A stretch of 64,000 bases of DNA from Betaproteobacteria bacterium (GTDB lineage Bacteria; Pseudomonadota; Gammaproteobacteria; Burkholderiales; Methylophilaceae). The notes beneath the pieces were generated by a model that searched no databases, had not been told where the DNA came from, and worked only from the letters and a program-made list of their open reading frames with translations. This document shows, piece after piece, positions 22,978 to 32,415 of the stretch (its first letter is position 1; each line of letters opens with the position of its first letter). Made by a program: the position numbers and the translations under genes. Location: positions 1 through 64,000 of the forward strand of contig VGHQ01000005.1 in the NCBI GenBank assembly GCA_016868195.1, written 5' to 3'.

Positions 22978-23616
22978 ATGGCTATTTTTAGAAACGCATC
23001 ATATTTTATATCAGCTTACCATTTGAGTGATTTGCCGCCCCCCACTGGAATTGAGATTGCCTTTGCAGGCAGATCAAATGCGGGAAAATCGAGCGCTATT
23101 AACACACTTGCAAATCATAATCGCCTCGCTTTTGTTAGTAAGAAGCCTGGTCGAACCCAGCTTATTAATTTCTTTTCTCTTGGTGAGAATCGTTTCTTGG
23201 TTGATTTACCGGGTTATGGTTATGCCAAAGTACCCCAAGCGATTAAAGATCATTGGCAAAAAACTATAGCCACATACTTATCAGAGCGCTCTTGTCTCTT
23301 TGGCCTTGTTTTAGTTATGGATATTAGACATCCACTCACGCCTCTTGATCGACAGATGTTAAAGTGGTTCTCGTTAAATAAAAAACCTATTCATATTTTA
23401 TTAACTAAAGCAGATAAACTTTCTCATGAGGCTTCTCATAAAATACTTCATGCTGTTCGGAAAGAAATCGATGAAAAGTGGGGATCAACTGTTGGTATTG
23501 AATGCACAGTTCAGCTTTTTTCTAGCTTAAAAAAACAGGGTGCCGATGATGCTGAAACTATCATTGGAAAATGGCTAAATACGCCTGTAGATCATGTCCC
23601 AAACTCTATAGCCTAA
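22978..23616 (+). CDS. engB: Ribosome biogenesis GTPase EngB/YihA
   Basis: FAGRSNAGKSSAIN, KPGRTQLINFF, DLPGYGYA; start set to MAIFRN. Confidence 0.95.
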   Translation: MAIFRNASYFISAYHLSDLPPPTGIEIAFAGRSNAGKSSAINTLANHNRLAFVSKKPGRTQLINFFSLGENRFLVDLPGYGYAKVPQAIKDHWQKTIATYLSERSCLFGLVLVMDIRHPLTPLDRQMLKWFSLNKKPIHILLTKADKLSHEASHKILHAVRKEIDEKWGSTVGIECTVQLFSSLKKQGADDAETIIGKWLNTPVDHVPNSIA

Positions 23617-24270
23617 TTTAATTCCTCGATTTTCATATTTTGTGAAAGGGCGATCATCAGGTTTTTTAAAAAAATCGTCAGTTGTCTTTTGCAATAATTC
23701 TTCTTTATCCAACAGATCAATAATCCAGACAGCATAATCTTCCCAGTCTGTTGCAATATGAAGATAACCCGTTTTTTTTATTTTCTGGGCGATAAGCTTT
23801 AATAAATTTGATTGTAAAAGTCTTCTTTTATGATGTCTTTTTTTAGGCCAAGGATCAGGAAAAAAAATATGAATCCCATCCAAAGAATCGTTCTTAATCA
23901 TAAAATTAAGAACTTCTACCGCATCATGTTGAATAATTTTTAAGTTAGACATGTCATCTTCCTGAATTAACTTAAGTAAGTTACCTACCCCAGGTGAATG
24001 AACTTCAATGGCAATATAATTTTTATTTAAATTAGATTTTGCAATTTCAGCGGTTGTAGTCCCCATACCAAAACCAATTTCGAGTATGAGTTCACTATTT
24101 TTATTTTTAAAAATATCGCCAAAATTTATTATTTTATTTTCAAAAATAACAGTATGTTTTTGAAAGTAATCTTGAATAGCTTTTGTCTGAGCAGCGGTAA
24201 TTCGCCCCTGCCTTAAAATATAAGTCCTTAAAGGTCTCCTCTTGATCTCTTCTTTATTTTGTTCCGTCAT
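23575..24270 (-). CDS. trmB: tRNA (guanine-N7-)-methyltransferase
   Basis: LEIGFGMGTTTAE, IHIFFPDPWPKKRHHKRRL. Confidence 0.96.
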   Translation of the reverse strand: MTEQNKEEIKRRPLRTYILRQGRITAAQTKAIQDYFQKHTVIFENKIINFGDIFKNKNSELILEIGFGMGTTTAEIAKSNLNKNYIAIEVHSPGVGNLLKLIQEDDMSNLKIIQHDAVEVLNFMIKNDSLDGIHIFFPDPWPKKRHHKRRLLQSNLLKLIAQKIKKTGYLHIATDWEDYAVWIIDLLDKEELLQKTTDDFFKKPDDRPFTKYENRGIKLGYRVWDMIYRRI

Positions 24271-25421
24271 AGTCTTGTGACTTTATTGTTTTGTTTAAGC
24301 CCTAAAAGATCTATATCCATATTTTTTTCTAGAGTCATGACTTTAAATAAATCTCCCATTTCTGAGGGAGATAACAACTTTTGGACTTCTGATACTGATT
24401 TGATATACAAAGCCCTGTCCTCTAAATTTACTGTTTCAAGTAAGTTTAATATGCCGCAATTAATAAGAAAATTTGCTTGAGATATATAGCCAGTAATATT
24501 TAATCCTAATTTTGAAGCTTCCCTTGCAACATAACTGAAATTTATATGAGTTGTAATATCCTGTATGCCTATCTGAATAAGAGGATTGTCATGGGCATAA
24601 TGCTTAAAATGACACATCAACGTGCCTTGAGATCTCTGCTCATGAAAATATTCTGTTTGATTAAAACCATAATCAATAATAAGTACAATACCTTTACTAA
24701 GAGATTGGGTCATTTTGTTCAGCCAATTTTTAATATGAAGTGGATGTTCAATAAGATAGTTATCTGGTAAATCTTCAAAAATAGCTTGATCATAACTAGA
24801 TATATCCTCTATCGGTTTATCTTTCCAAACGAAGAAATCATTTTCTACACCAACTCCTTTTTGATAATACTTGCCTGATTCTTTTTTTATTAAATCTACA
24901 GGTAGTGCATCAAAAAATTCATTACAAAAAATGATGCCTTCGTATTCTTTGGGAATTTCTTCAATCCATTGAATCTTGCTAAATAATTGTGAAGGCAAAT
25001 GATTTATTAATAATTCGTATTGTTGTCTTCGTAATGAATGGCTTATTTCTAGAATAAAATAATGATTTATATCCTCATTATCACTGCGCAATGATTGGAT
25101 CACTTGAAGGGCAAACTCCCCAGATCCAGCACCAATTTCAATGATACTTCTCGCTACTGATTGGAAGATCTCTTTAAATTGAATGCATAATGTTTTTGCA
25201 AAAAAACTCGATATATCAGATGCTGTAATAAAATCGCCTTTTTCTCCAAATTTTCTTAAAGTTCCAGTGTAATAACCTAATTCTGGGTCATAAAGCGCAT
25301 GCTCCATATAACGATCAAAACTTATCCACCCATGATTTGATTGAATAGATTGCATAATTTTTATTTTTAATTGCTCACTTATTTGAATTTCATTTTGAGG
25401 AGCTGTAGGCATTAAAGGCAT
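24267..25421 (-). CDS. SAM-dependent methyltransferase, MidA/NDUFAF7 family
   Basis: ISFDRYMEHALYDPELGYYTG..., EIGAGSGEFA; start uncertain (ORF track begins at 25451). Confidence 0.9.
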   Translation of the reverse strand: MPLMPTAPQNEIQISEQLKIKIMQSIQSNHGWISFDRYMEHALYDPELGYYTGTLRKFGEKGDFITASDISSFFAKTLCIQFKEIFQSVARSIIEIGAGSGEFALQVIQSLRSDNEDINHYFILEISHSLRRQQYELLINHLPSQLFSKIQWIEEIPKEYEGIIFCNEFFDALPVDLIKKESGKYYQKGVGVENDFFVWKDKPIEDISSYDQAIFEDLPDNYLIEHPLHIKNWLNKMTQSLSKGIVLIIDYGFNQTEYFHEQRSQGTLMCHFKHYAHDNPLIQIGIQDITTHINFSYVAREASKLGLNITGYISQANFLINCGILNLLETVNLEDRALYIKSVSEVQKLLSPSEMGDLFKVMTLEKNMDIDLLGLKQNNKVTRL

Positions 25422-25465
25422 AGGTATTAGATTATAATAGAGTCGACTCATTTATAGATATAGCT

Positions 25466-26212
25466 ATGACATCTAATCGAAAAATTGCTCTTGTGACTGG
25501 TGGCGCCAAAAGAATTGGGCAGGCAATTTGTAGGTTACTTCATGAATCGGGCATCGATTTGATGATTCATTATCGACATTCAGCCGACGAAGCAAAAAAA
25601 CTTCAAAAAGATTTAAATAAAATCCGTAATGACTCTGCAAATATCATTCAAGCTGATCTTGGGGATACAAATATATTGCCAAATCTTATTGAGAAGACAA
25701 TCAAAACCTTTGGTAGATTAGATATTCTTATAAATAATGCTTCTAGCTATTATCCAACTGAAATCGGAAAAATGAATGAGGAAAATTGGAATGATCTTAT
25801 TGGAAGTAATTTAAAAGCGCCCTTATTTTTATCTCAACTTGCAGCAGATGAGCTTATTAAAACTAAAGGCTGCATTATCAATATCACAGATACCCATATA
25901 GATAAACCAAAAAAAAATTACATTATTTATAGCATTGCTAAATCGGGACTGGCCACGCTTACAAAATCACTTGCCCGGGAATTAAGTCCGGAAGTCAGAG
26001 TGAACGCTGTTGCGCCAGGTCCAGTTTTATGGCCCGAAAATAATGAAGAATTTAACGATATTTATAAACAACGAGTTATTTCTCAAACACTATTAAAAAA
26101 AATAGGTACGCCTGAAGATATTGCAATAGCTGTGAAATTTTTGGTATTAGATGCTCCATTCATTACAGGCCATATTCTAGCCGTCGATGGAGGACGGTCG
26201 CTCTCACTATGA
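25466..26212 (+). CDS. folM: SDR oxidoreductase, pteridine reductase/FolM-like
   Basis: TGGAKRIGQAICRLL, NNASSYYPT, YxxxK-type active site (IIYSIAKSGL). Confidence 0.85.
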   Translation: MTSNRKIALVTGGAKRIGQAICRLLHESGIDLMIHYRHSADEAKKLQKDLNKIRNDSANIIQADLGDTNILPNLIEKTIKTFGRLDILINNASSYYPTEIGKMNEENWNDLIGSNLKAPLFLSQLAADELIKTKGCIINITDTHIDKPKKNYIIYSIAKSGLATLTKSLARELSPEVRVNAVAPGPVLWPENNEEFNDIYKQRVISQTLLKKIGTPEDIAIAVKFLVLDAPFITGHILAVDGGRSLSL

Positions 26213-26354
26213 GCTCTCTCATTTAGGAAATCGGCGACTTTATGATTTCGTAAATCTTAATCAATCAAACAAGGAAGAAGCTGAGCTCACTGTTATCAAA
26301 GCTTTAATTATAAAATTTCAACACTGGCCTCAGCAATATCTCGTTATTCGCTGA
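26187..26354 (+). CDS. Small ORF, 55 aa hypothetical protein
   Basis: ATG inside folM 3' end; translates MEDGRSHYELSHLGNRRLYDFVNLNQSNKEEAELTVIKALIIKFQHWPQQYLVIR*; below ORF-track length cutoff; protein-like composition. Confidence 0.4.
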   Translation: MEDGRSHYELSHLGNRRLYDFVNLNQSNKEEAELTVIKALIIKFQHWPQQYLVIR

Positions 26355-26486
26355 AAACATTGTTTCTTAAAAATCATTATTTAAATTAAATTAACGTAAT
26401 TTATTTAACTAAGTTAGTATAGACACCTTGTATATATCAAGATTTAAATTTATTATTCTTCAAAATTTTTAATCTAAAACCACCTA

Positions 26487-29039
26487 ATGTCTAAACTTTT
26501 AATTGTTGAATCCCCATCTAAAGCCAAAACCCTTAAAAAGTATCTTGGCAGTAAATTCGAAGTTTTAGCATCATATGGCCACGTTCGCGATCTCATTCCA
26601 AAGACAGGCGCTGTTGAAACAGATAATAATTTCAAAATGAATTATGCAATTATTGAAAGAAATTCAAGACACGTTGATGAAATTGCAAGAGCTGTAAAAA
26701 AATCAGATGAAGTTTATCTAGCTACCGATCCAGATCGTGAAGGAGAGGCTATTTCATGGCATATCCTGGAAATACTGAATGAAAAAAAATTAACTAAAGA
26801 TAAATTAATCAAACGCGTCATTTTTCAGGAAATTACTAAATCAGCTATTGAACTTGCTATTGAGCATCCAAGAGATATATCAATGCCCCTTGTTAATGCG
26901 CAACAAGCGAGGAGAGCACTCGATTATCTTGTGGGATTTAATTTATCACCTCTGTTGTGGAAGAAAATAAAAAGGGGCTTATCAGCAGGTAGAGTTCAGA
27001 GTCCGGCACTAAGGCTTATTATTGAAAGAGAAATTGAAATTGAAAAATTTATCAGCCAGGAATATTGGACGATTCATTTAGATTCTTTAAAAGCTAAACA
27101 TAAATTTCAAGCAAAACTTATTCAGCTCGATAATAAAAAAGTTGAACAATTTACCATTACCTCAAAAGAAAATCATGAGTCTATTGTCGGAAAATTACTT
27201 CTAGAAAGTGCTGGCAAAACTAAAGTAGCTCGTATTGAAAAGAAACAAAGAATGCGCAATCCTGCTCCTCCTTTCACTACATCAACACTTCAACAAGAGT
27301 CGGTGCGTAAACTTGGCTTTACAACAAGTCGTGCGATGAGAATTGCTCAACAGCTCTATGAGGGAATTGATGTTGGAAGTGGAACTGTAGGTTTAATTAC
27401 TTATATGAGAACAGATTCACTCACGCTCTCAAATGAAGCAATGAATCAAATTAGAGGTTACATTCAAATAAATTTTGATGCAGATTACTTACCTAAAGCA
27501 CCAATTTTTTATAAAACTAAATCAAAAAATGCACAAGAGGCACATGAGGCAATTAGACCGACAGATATCAGCCGAACACCTCAAAGTCTTATTGGTAAAT
27601 TATCTCCTGAACAATTTAAGCTGTATGAAATGATTTGGAAGCGTTCTTTAGCAAGTCAGATGACACCGGCTAAATTTGATGCTGTAAGCGTAGATCTTTC
27701 CATTGGATCTGAAGCAAATTTATTTAGGGCTACTGGTCAAACACTTATATTTCCTGGATTTATTGCTATTTATACTGAGAGCTTGGACGATGCTTCAAAT
27801 GAAGATGAAGACTCTCCTAAATTACCACCCCTTGAAACTGGTGAAATTCTGACGGTCGATAAAATTTATGGTGATCAACATTTTACTGAACCTCCTCCAA
27901 GATACTCTGAAGCTAGCTTGGTAAAATCTTTAGAGGAATACGGTATTGGTAGACCGTCTACCTATGCAAGCATTATTTCAACACTCCAAGATCGTGAATA
28001 TGTCATTCTTGATAAAAAGAGATTCATGCCTACTGATGTAGGTCGTGTTGTTAACAAATTTCTCACTGAGCATTTTACTCGTTATGTTGATTATGATTTT
28101 ACTGCTGGTCTTGAAAGTTCTTTAGACGAAATTGCAGAAAACAATAAAAAATGGGAGCCCCTTCTCAAAACTTTTTGGGATGATTTCAATAAAACAATTC
28201 TTGAAAAATCAAATATAGATCGAGCTGAAATTACTCAAGAAGCTATTGATGAAGACTGCCCTAAATGTAACAAGCCTTTATTTTCGAGATTAGGCAGAAG
28301 AGGTAAATTTATTGGTTGTTCCGGTTATCCTGATTGTGATTACACAAGAAATGTAAACGGTGACTCAAGCACTCCTAATGAACCCGTACTTGTTTGTAAA
28401 GATCCTGAAACTGGAAAAGATGTTCTTTTATTAGTCGGTCCCTATGGACCTTATCTTCAAGTTGGCGTTCAAGAGGAAGATAGTAAAAAGAAACCTAAGC
28501 GGGTAAGTGTTCCTAAAGAGATATCACTAAGTGATCTAAATAAAGATATCGCATTAAATCTTTTATCACTTCCTAAGGAGCTAGGTCTTCACCCAGATAC
28601 AGGCAAGAAAGTCATTGTAAATATTGGGCGTTTTGGGCCTTATGTAAATTATGATGGTAAATTTAAATCTATTCCGAGATCAGAATCCATTTTTGATGTA
28701 ACGCTCGAACGAGGACTTGAGCTCATTGCGGAATCTATTGCTAAAAATGCACCTTTAAGAAACCTGGGTAATGACCCCGAAACAAATCTTTCAGTTGAAA
28801 TCTTTAATGGTCGCTATGGCAAATACCTTCAAAAAGGCTCAACCAAAGTTACCCTTCCAAAAGATCAGGATATTGAAAAAATTACTTTTGAAGAAGCTTT
28901 AGTTCTTATTAGCAATAAAGAAGCTTCGGGCAAAGGTAAAAAAAAAGCGGCCGTTAAAAAAACAACCGCCAAGAAAACGTCTGAGAAAAAAGTGGTTGCT
29001 AAGAAACCTGGGGCAAAAAAGCAGGCCATAAAAAACTAA
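26487..29039 (+). CDS. topA: DNA topoisomerase I
   Basis: TOPRIM (ATDPDREGEAISWH), active-site LITYMRTDS, one Cys4 zinc ribbon, Lys-rich C-terminus. Confidence 0.97.
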   Translation: MSKLLIVESPSKAKTLKKYLGSKFEVLASYGHVRDLIPKTGAVETDNNFKMNYAIIERNSRHVDEIARAVKKSDEVYLATDPDREGEAISWHILEILNEKKLTKDKLIKRVIFQEITKSAIELAIEHPRDISMPLVNAQQARRALDYLVGFNLSPLLWKKIKRGLSAGRVQSPALRLIIEREIEIEKFISQEYWTIHLDSLKAKHKFQAKLIQLDNKKVEQFTITSKENHESIVGKLLLESAGKTKVARIEKKQRMRNPAPPFTTSTLQQESVRKLGFTTSRAMRIAQQLYEGIDVGSGTVGLITYMRTDSLTLSNEAMNQIRGYIQINFDADYLPKAPIFYKTKSKNAQEAHEAIRPTDISRTPQSLIGKLSPEQFKLYEMIWKRSLASQMTPAKFDAVSVDLSIGSEANLFRATGQTLIFPGFIAIYTESLDDASNEDEDSPKLPPLETGEILTVDKIYGDQHFTEPPPRYSEASLVKSLEEYGIGRPSTYASIISTLQDREYVILDKKRFMPTDVGRVVNKFLTEHFTRYVDYDFTAGLESSLDEIAENNKKWEPLLKTFWDDFNKTILEKSNIDRAEITQEAIDEDCPKCNKPLFSRLGRRGKFIGCSGYPDCDYTRNVNGDSSTPNEPVLVCKDPETGKDVLLLVGPYGPYLQVGVQEEDSKKKPKRVSVPKEISLSDLNKDIALNLLSLPKELGLHPDTGKKVIVNIGRFGPYVNYDGKFKSIPRSESIFDVTLERGLELIAESIAKNAPLRNLGNDPETNLSVEIFNGRYGKYLQKGSTKVTLPKDQDIEKITFEEALVLISNKEASGKGKKKAAVKKTTAKKTSEKKVVAKKPGAKKQAIKN

Positions 29040-29045
29040 AAAAGC

Positions 29046-29978
29046 TTAGCTATTTATTTTAGATTGGTCCGAAAAAGAAATTGAAGATGTTTTTTCAATC
29101 CATTTTCGAATTCTATTTGCATCTGCAATTCGAGTGGCATTTCCATAAGATTTGAGTAATACGATAATCATCGGCTGTCCGCTAATCATAGCTTGCATAA
29201 CAAGGCATTTTCCAGCCTCTTGAATAAAACCAGTCTTTGATAAACCAATCACCCAATCACTTTTTCTAATCAGACCATTCGTATTATTAAAGTTCACTGG
29301 TGTACGGTGCCCTTTAACATAGGCTGCATATGAAGCTGTGGTTGTGATTTCACGAATTTCAGGATATTGATAAGCAGCCTTTGCCATCTTTACAAGATCT
29401 TCTGCTGTCGACATATTATGATTATTGAGGCCTGTGGGATCTACAAACTCGCTTCGTGTCATATCAAGCTGTAATGCTTTAATGTTCATCGCATTTATAA
29501 AACCAGTTTTTCCGGTTGGGTAATTTCTGCCTAATGCTGATGCTGCACGGTTATCTGAAGCGATTAAAGCAATTTTAAGAAGTTCTGAACGAGGTAATAC
29601 TGTTCCAACAGGTAATTTTGAACTTGTATTTTTTAAGGTATCTACATCTTCTTCAGTAATGGTAATCTCTTCATCCATCGGGAGCTTTGCATCCAAAGTG
29701 ACCATAGCGGTCATAAGTTTAGTTACAGACGCAATAGAGGTTTGTGCGTTTGTATCTTTTGCATACAAAACTTCACCTGTATTTTGATTGACAATAAGTG
29801 CGTTAGAGGAAGCCACTCTTAAAAGGCCATCTTTATTTGTCTTATTGTCTGCTGCAGATATGCGAGCTAATTCTGCTCTTGTTGGTTTTTTAGATTTTGG
29901 TTGGTTTGCTTCAGCTGATACTGAGGCTAAGAAAAAGGTTAAGCTTAGGATGAAAAAAAGTCTGATACGCTCTTTCAC
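29046..29978 (-). CDS. pbpG: D-alanyl-D-alanine endopeptidase (PBP7-like, S11 family)
   Basis: SVTKLMTAMV (SxxK), SDNRAA (SxN), SKTG motif (KTG); signal peptide. Confidence 0.92.
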   Translation of the reverse strand: MKERIRLFFILSLTFFLASVSAEANQPKSKKPTRAELARISAADNKTNKDGLLRVASSNALIVNQNTGEVLYAKDTNAQTSIASVTKLMTAMVTLDAKLPMDEEITITEEDVDTLKNTSSKLPVGTVLPRSELLKIALIASDNRAASALGRNYPTGKTGFINAMNIKALQLDMTRSEFVDPTGLNNHNMSTAEDLVKMAKAAYQYPEIREITTTASYAAYVKGHRTPVNFNNTNGLIRKSDWVIGLSKTGFIQEAGKCLVMQAMISGQPMIIVLLKSYGNATRIADANRIRKWIEKTSSISFSDQSKINS

Positions 29979-30085
29979 TAGGTAATCTCCTATTCTTGCT
30001 AAATTTACGCGATAATAAACAAAAAAAACATATTTGTCATTAACTTAATGTATTTAAAGATAAAATTCCTATTAGCTAATTTATT

Positions 30086-30466
30086 ATGAATATTCCAAAT
30101 ACACTTATTTATACACCTGAGCACTTATGGATTAAATCTATTAGTGAAAGCACTTACGAAGTTGGTGTCACTGATTACGCACAAAATCTTTTGGGTGATA
30201 TTGTTTTTGTTGATTTACCTGAATTACAAAGTCAAATTTTAAGAAATAAAGCCTTTGGAGTGATTGAATCTGTCAAGACCGCTTCTGATTTAGTCGGTCC
30301 GCTCAATGGCGTGATGATTGAAATTAATTCCAACATTCAAAAAACGCCGGAACTAATTAATGATAAACCCTATGAAACTTGGATTTGTAAAATAGCATCT
30401 CATGACAATATTGATAACAAAGAACTTTTTTTAGACTCTAATCAGTATAACGAACTTACTCGCTAA
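30086..30466 (+). CDS. gcvH: Glycine cleavage system H protein
   Basis: Lipoyl-lysine motif GVIESVKTASDLVGPLNG. Confidence 0.94.
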   Translation: MNIPNTLIYTPEHLWIKSISESTYEVGVTDYAQNLLGDIVFVDLPELQSQILRNKAFGVIESVKTASDLVGPLNGVMIEINSNIQKTPELINDKPYETWICKIASHDNIDNKELFLDSNQYNELTR

Positions 30467-30883
30467 TTACATTTCTTTTTTAGCGTCAATTAAGTGAATT
30501 TTATACCCGCGATCGCGATAAAATTTTAAACGATCCCTCGCTGTTTTTTTATCTTCCTCATTTAGCGACACAATCTCAATTAACCTTAAGTATCTTGAAA
30601 AAGAAGGCAAAGTATCTGACTTTAAATTAATCATAAAATCATCACTCACAAATTTATGATCCCAGTCGATATGGATAGGGGTCATTTCTTCATAATGTCC
30701 TACAGAATGAGGAAGGAATGAAGTAAGAGAAGCTGTATAAAGAAAATCACTTAATGCTTTTGCACCACTTAAATCATCTACGTGAATAAATATTTTTCTT
30801 TTTCGAACAATTTCTCTTTCTATAATTTCATGAATTTTATTGAATTTATTTTCTACATTAAAATAAAAGTCGATATAAGTCAT
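30467..30883 (-). CDS. holC: DNA polymerase III chi subunit
   Basis: HolC-like: FIHVDDLSGAKALSDFLYTASLTSFLPH; next to pepA. Confidence 0.88.
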   Translation of the reverse strand: MTYIDFYFNVENKFNKIHEIIEREIVRKRKIFIHVDDLSGAKALSDFLYTASLTSFLPHSVGHYEEMTPIHIDWDHKFVSDDFMINLKSDTLPSFSRYLRLIEIVSLNEEDKKTARDRLKFYRDRGYKIHLIDAKKEM

Positions 30884-30889
30884 AAAGAC

Positions 30890-32371
30890 TTAATACAACT
30901 TACTAAAAATATATTGGGTTAATAATCCAACAGGCCTTCCCGTCGCCCCCTTAGCTTTTCCAGATTTCCATGCGGTGCCTGCAATATCTAAATGAGCCCA
31001 TTTATATTTTTTTGCAAATCTGGATAAAAAGCATGCTGCAGTAATACTACCTCCTGCTCTTCCGCCAATATTAGCCATATCTGCAAAATTACTGTCTAGT
31101 TGTGATTGGTAGTCTTCCCAAAGAGGCATACGCCATGCTCGATCCATAGATACTTGTCCTGCTGATTCTAAATCTTTCGCTAACTTGTCGTCATTACTGT
31201 ATAAACCTGAGGCATGATGTCCTAATGCAATCACACATGCGCCAGTGAGGGTGGCAATATCAATCACTACATCAGGATTAAATCTTTCTGCATAAGTTAA
31301 TGCATCACATAGAATCAATCGGCCTTCAGCGTCAGTATTTAGTACCTCGATTGTTTGGCCTGACATGCTAGTTAAAATATCTCCTGGCTTCAAAGCTAAT
31401 CCATCTGGCAAATTCTCACATGTTGGAATTATGCCAATGACATTCATAGGAAGTTTTAATAAGCCAATTGTCTTAAAGGTCCCTAATACACTGGCTGCTC
31501 CACACATGTCATATTTCATTTCATCCATATCGGCTGCAGGTTTAATTGATATACCTCCCGCATCAAAAGTAATTCCTTTACCAACCAAAACAATAGGTTT
31601 TTGCGTTTTTTTACCTTTATTATGTTGAAGCACAATAAATTTAGGTGGCTGTCTACTTCCTTTGGCAACACCGAGAAAAGAACCCATTTTTAATTTTTCA
31701 ATTTGCTTCTGATCTAAAACATCAATTTTCATACCATATTCTTTTCCAATTTCTTGAGCTTTTTTGCCAAGATAGGTTGGTGTACAGATATTCGGTGGCA
31801 GATTGCCAAGTGTTTTTGTAAGCTCAATTCCTTTTGCTAAAGCAAACGATTTATTCAGCGCCTCCTCTGCGATCTTTTGGCTTTTCTTATCTACCATTAC
31901 AAAAAAATCATAGATTTTTTTGGTTTTTTTATTAATAGTTTTAAGCTCAGTAAATTCATAACTTGCATCCATCACTTCATTAATAAAATGTTCAACATTC
32001 CAGGCTATATCGCCTTGTTTAAATGAAGCAATTTGCAGATACGATGTGACTGATTTAACATCCATTTTCTTAAGTGCATAAACCATAGATCTCACTGCAG
32101 CATGGTATTTTTTCCCATCAAACTCTTTTTCTTTGCCTAAGCCTATTAGAAGTATTTTTGTAATTTTTATTCCAGGAACGTTATACAAAATAAGAGAGGA
32201 GCCAACTTTGCCACTCATATCACCCTGTTTCAATGCAGAGGTAATATGACCAATAGCGCTCGGGCTTAAAGACAATTTTTCACAAACAACCTTGAGGGAT
32301 TCATAAACTCCAATGACCAATACATCTGAGAGTTGTTTATCCAGCTGATCGGTTTTTATGCTAAATTTCAT
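30890..32371 (-). CDS. pepA: Leucyl aminopeptidase (M17)
   Basis: VGKGITFDAGGISIKPAADMDEMKYDM, NTDAEGRL signature. Confidence 0.97.
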   Translation of the reverse strand: MKFSIKTDQLDKQLSDVLVIGVYESLKVVCEKLSLSPSAIGHITSALKQGDMSGKVGSSLILYNVPGIKITKILLIGLGKEKEFDGKKYHAAVRSMVYALKKMDVKSVTSYLQIASFKQGDIAWNVEHFINEVMDASYEFTELKTINKKTKKIYDFFVMVDKKSQKIAEEALNKSFALAKGIELTKTLGNLPPNICTPTYLGKKAQEIGKEYGMKIDVLDQKQIEKLKMGSFLGVAKGSRQPPKFIVLQHNKGKKTQKPIVLVGKGITFDAGGISIKPAADMDEMKYDMCGAASVLGTFKTIGLLKLPMNVIGIIPTCENLPDGLALKPGDILTSMSGQTIEVLNTDAEGRLILCDALTYAERFNPDVVIDIATLTGACVIALGHHASGLYSNDDKLAKDLESAGQVSMDRAWRMPLWEDYQSQLDSNFADMANIGGRAGGSITAACFLSRFAKKYKWAHLDIAGTAWKSGKAKGATGRPVGLLTQYIFSKLY

Positions 32372-32415
32372 ATATATTCCTTAAGTATTCTCGAATTTAA
32401 AAACGGGAAAAATCA

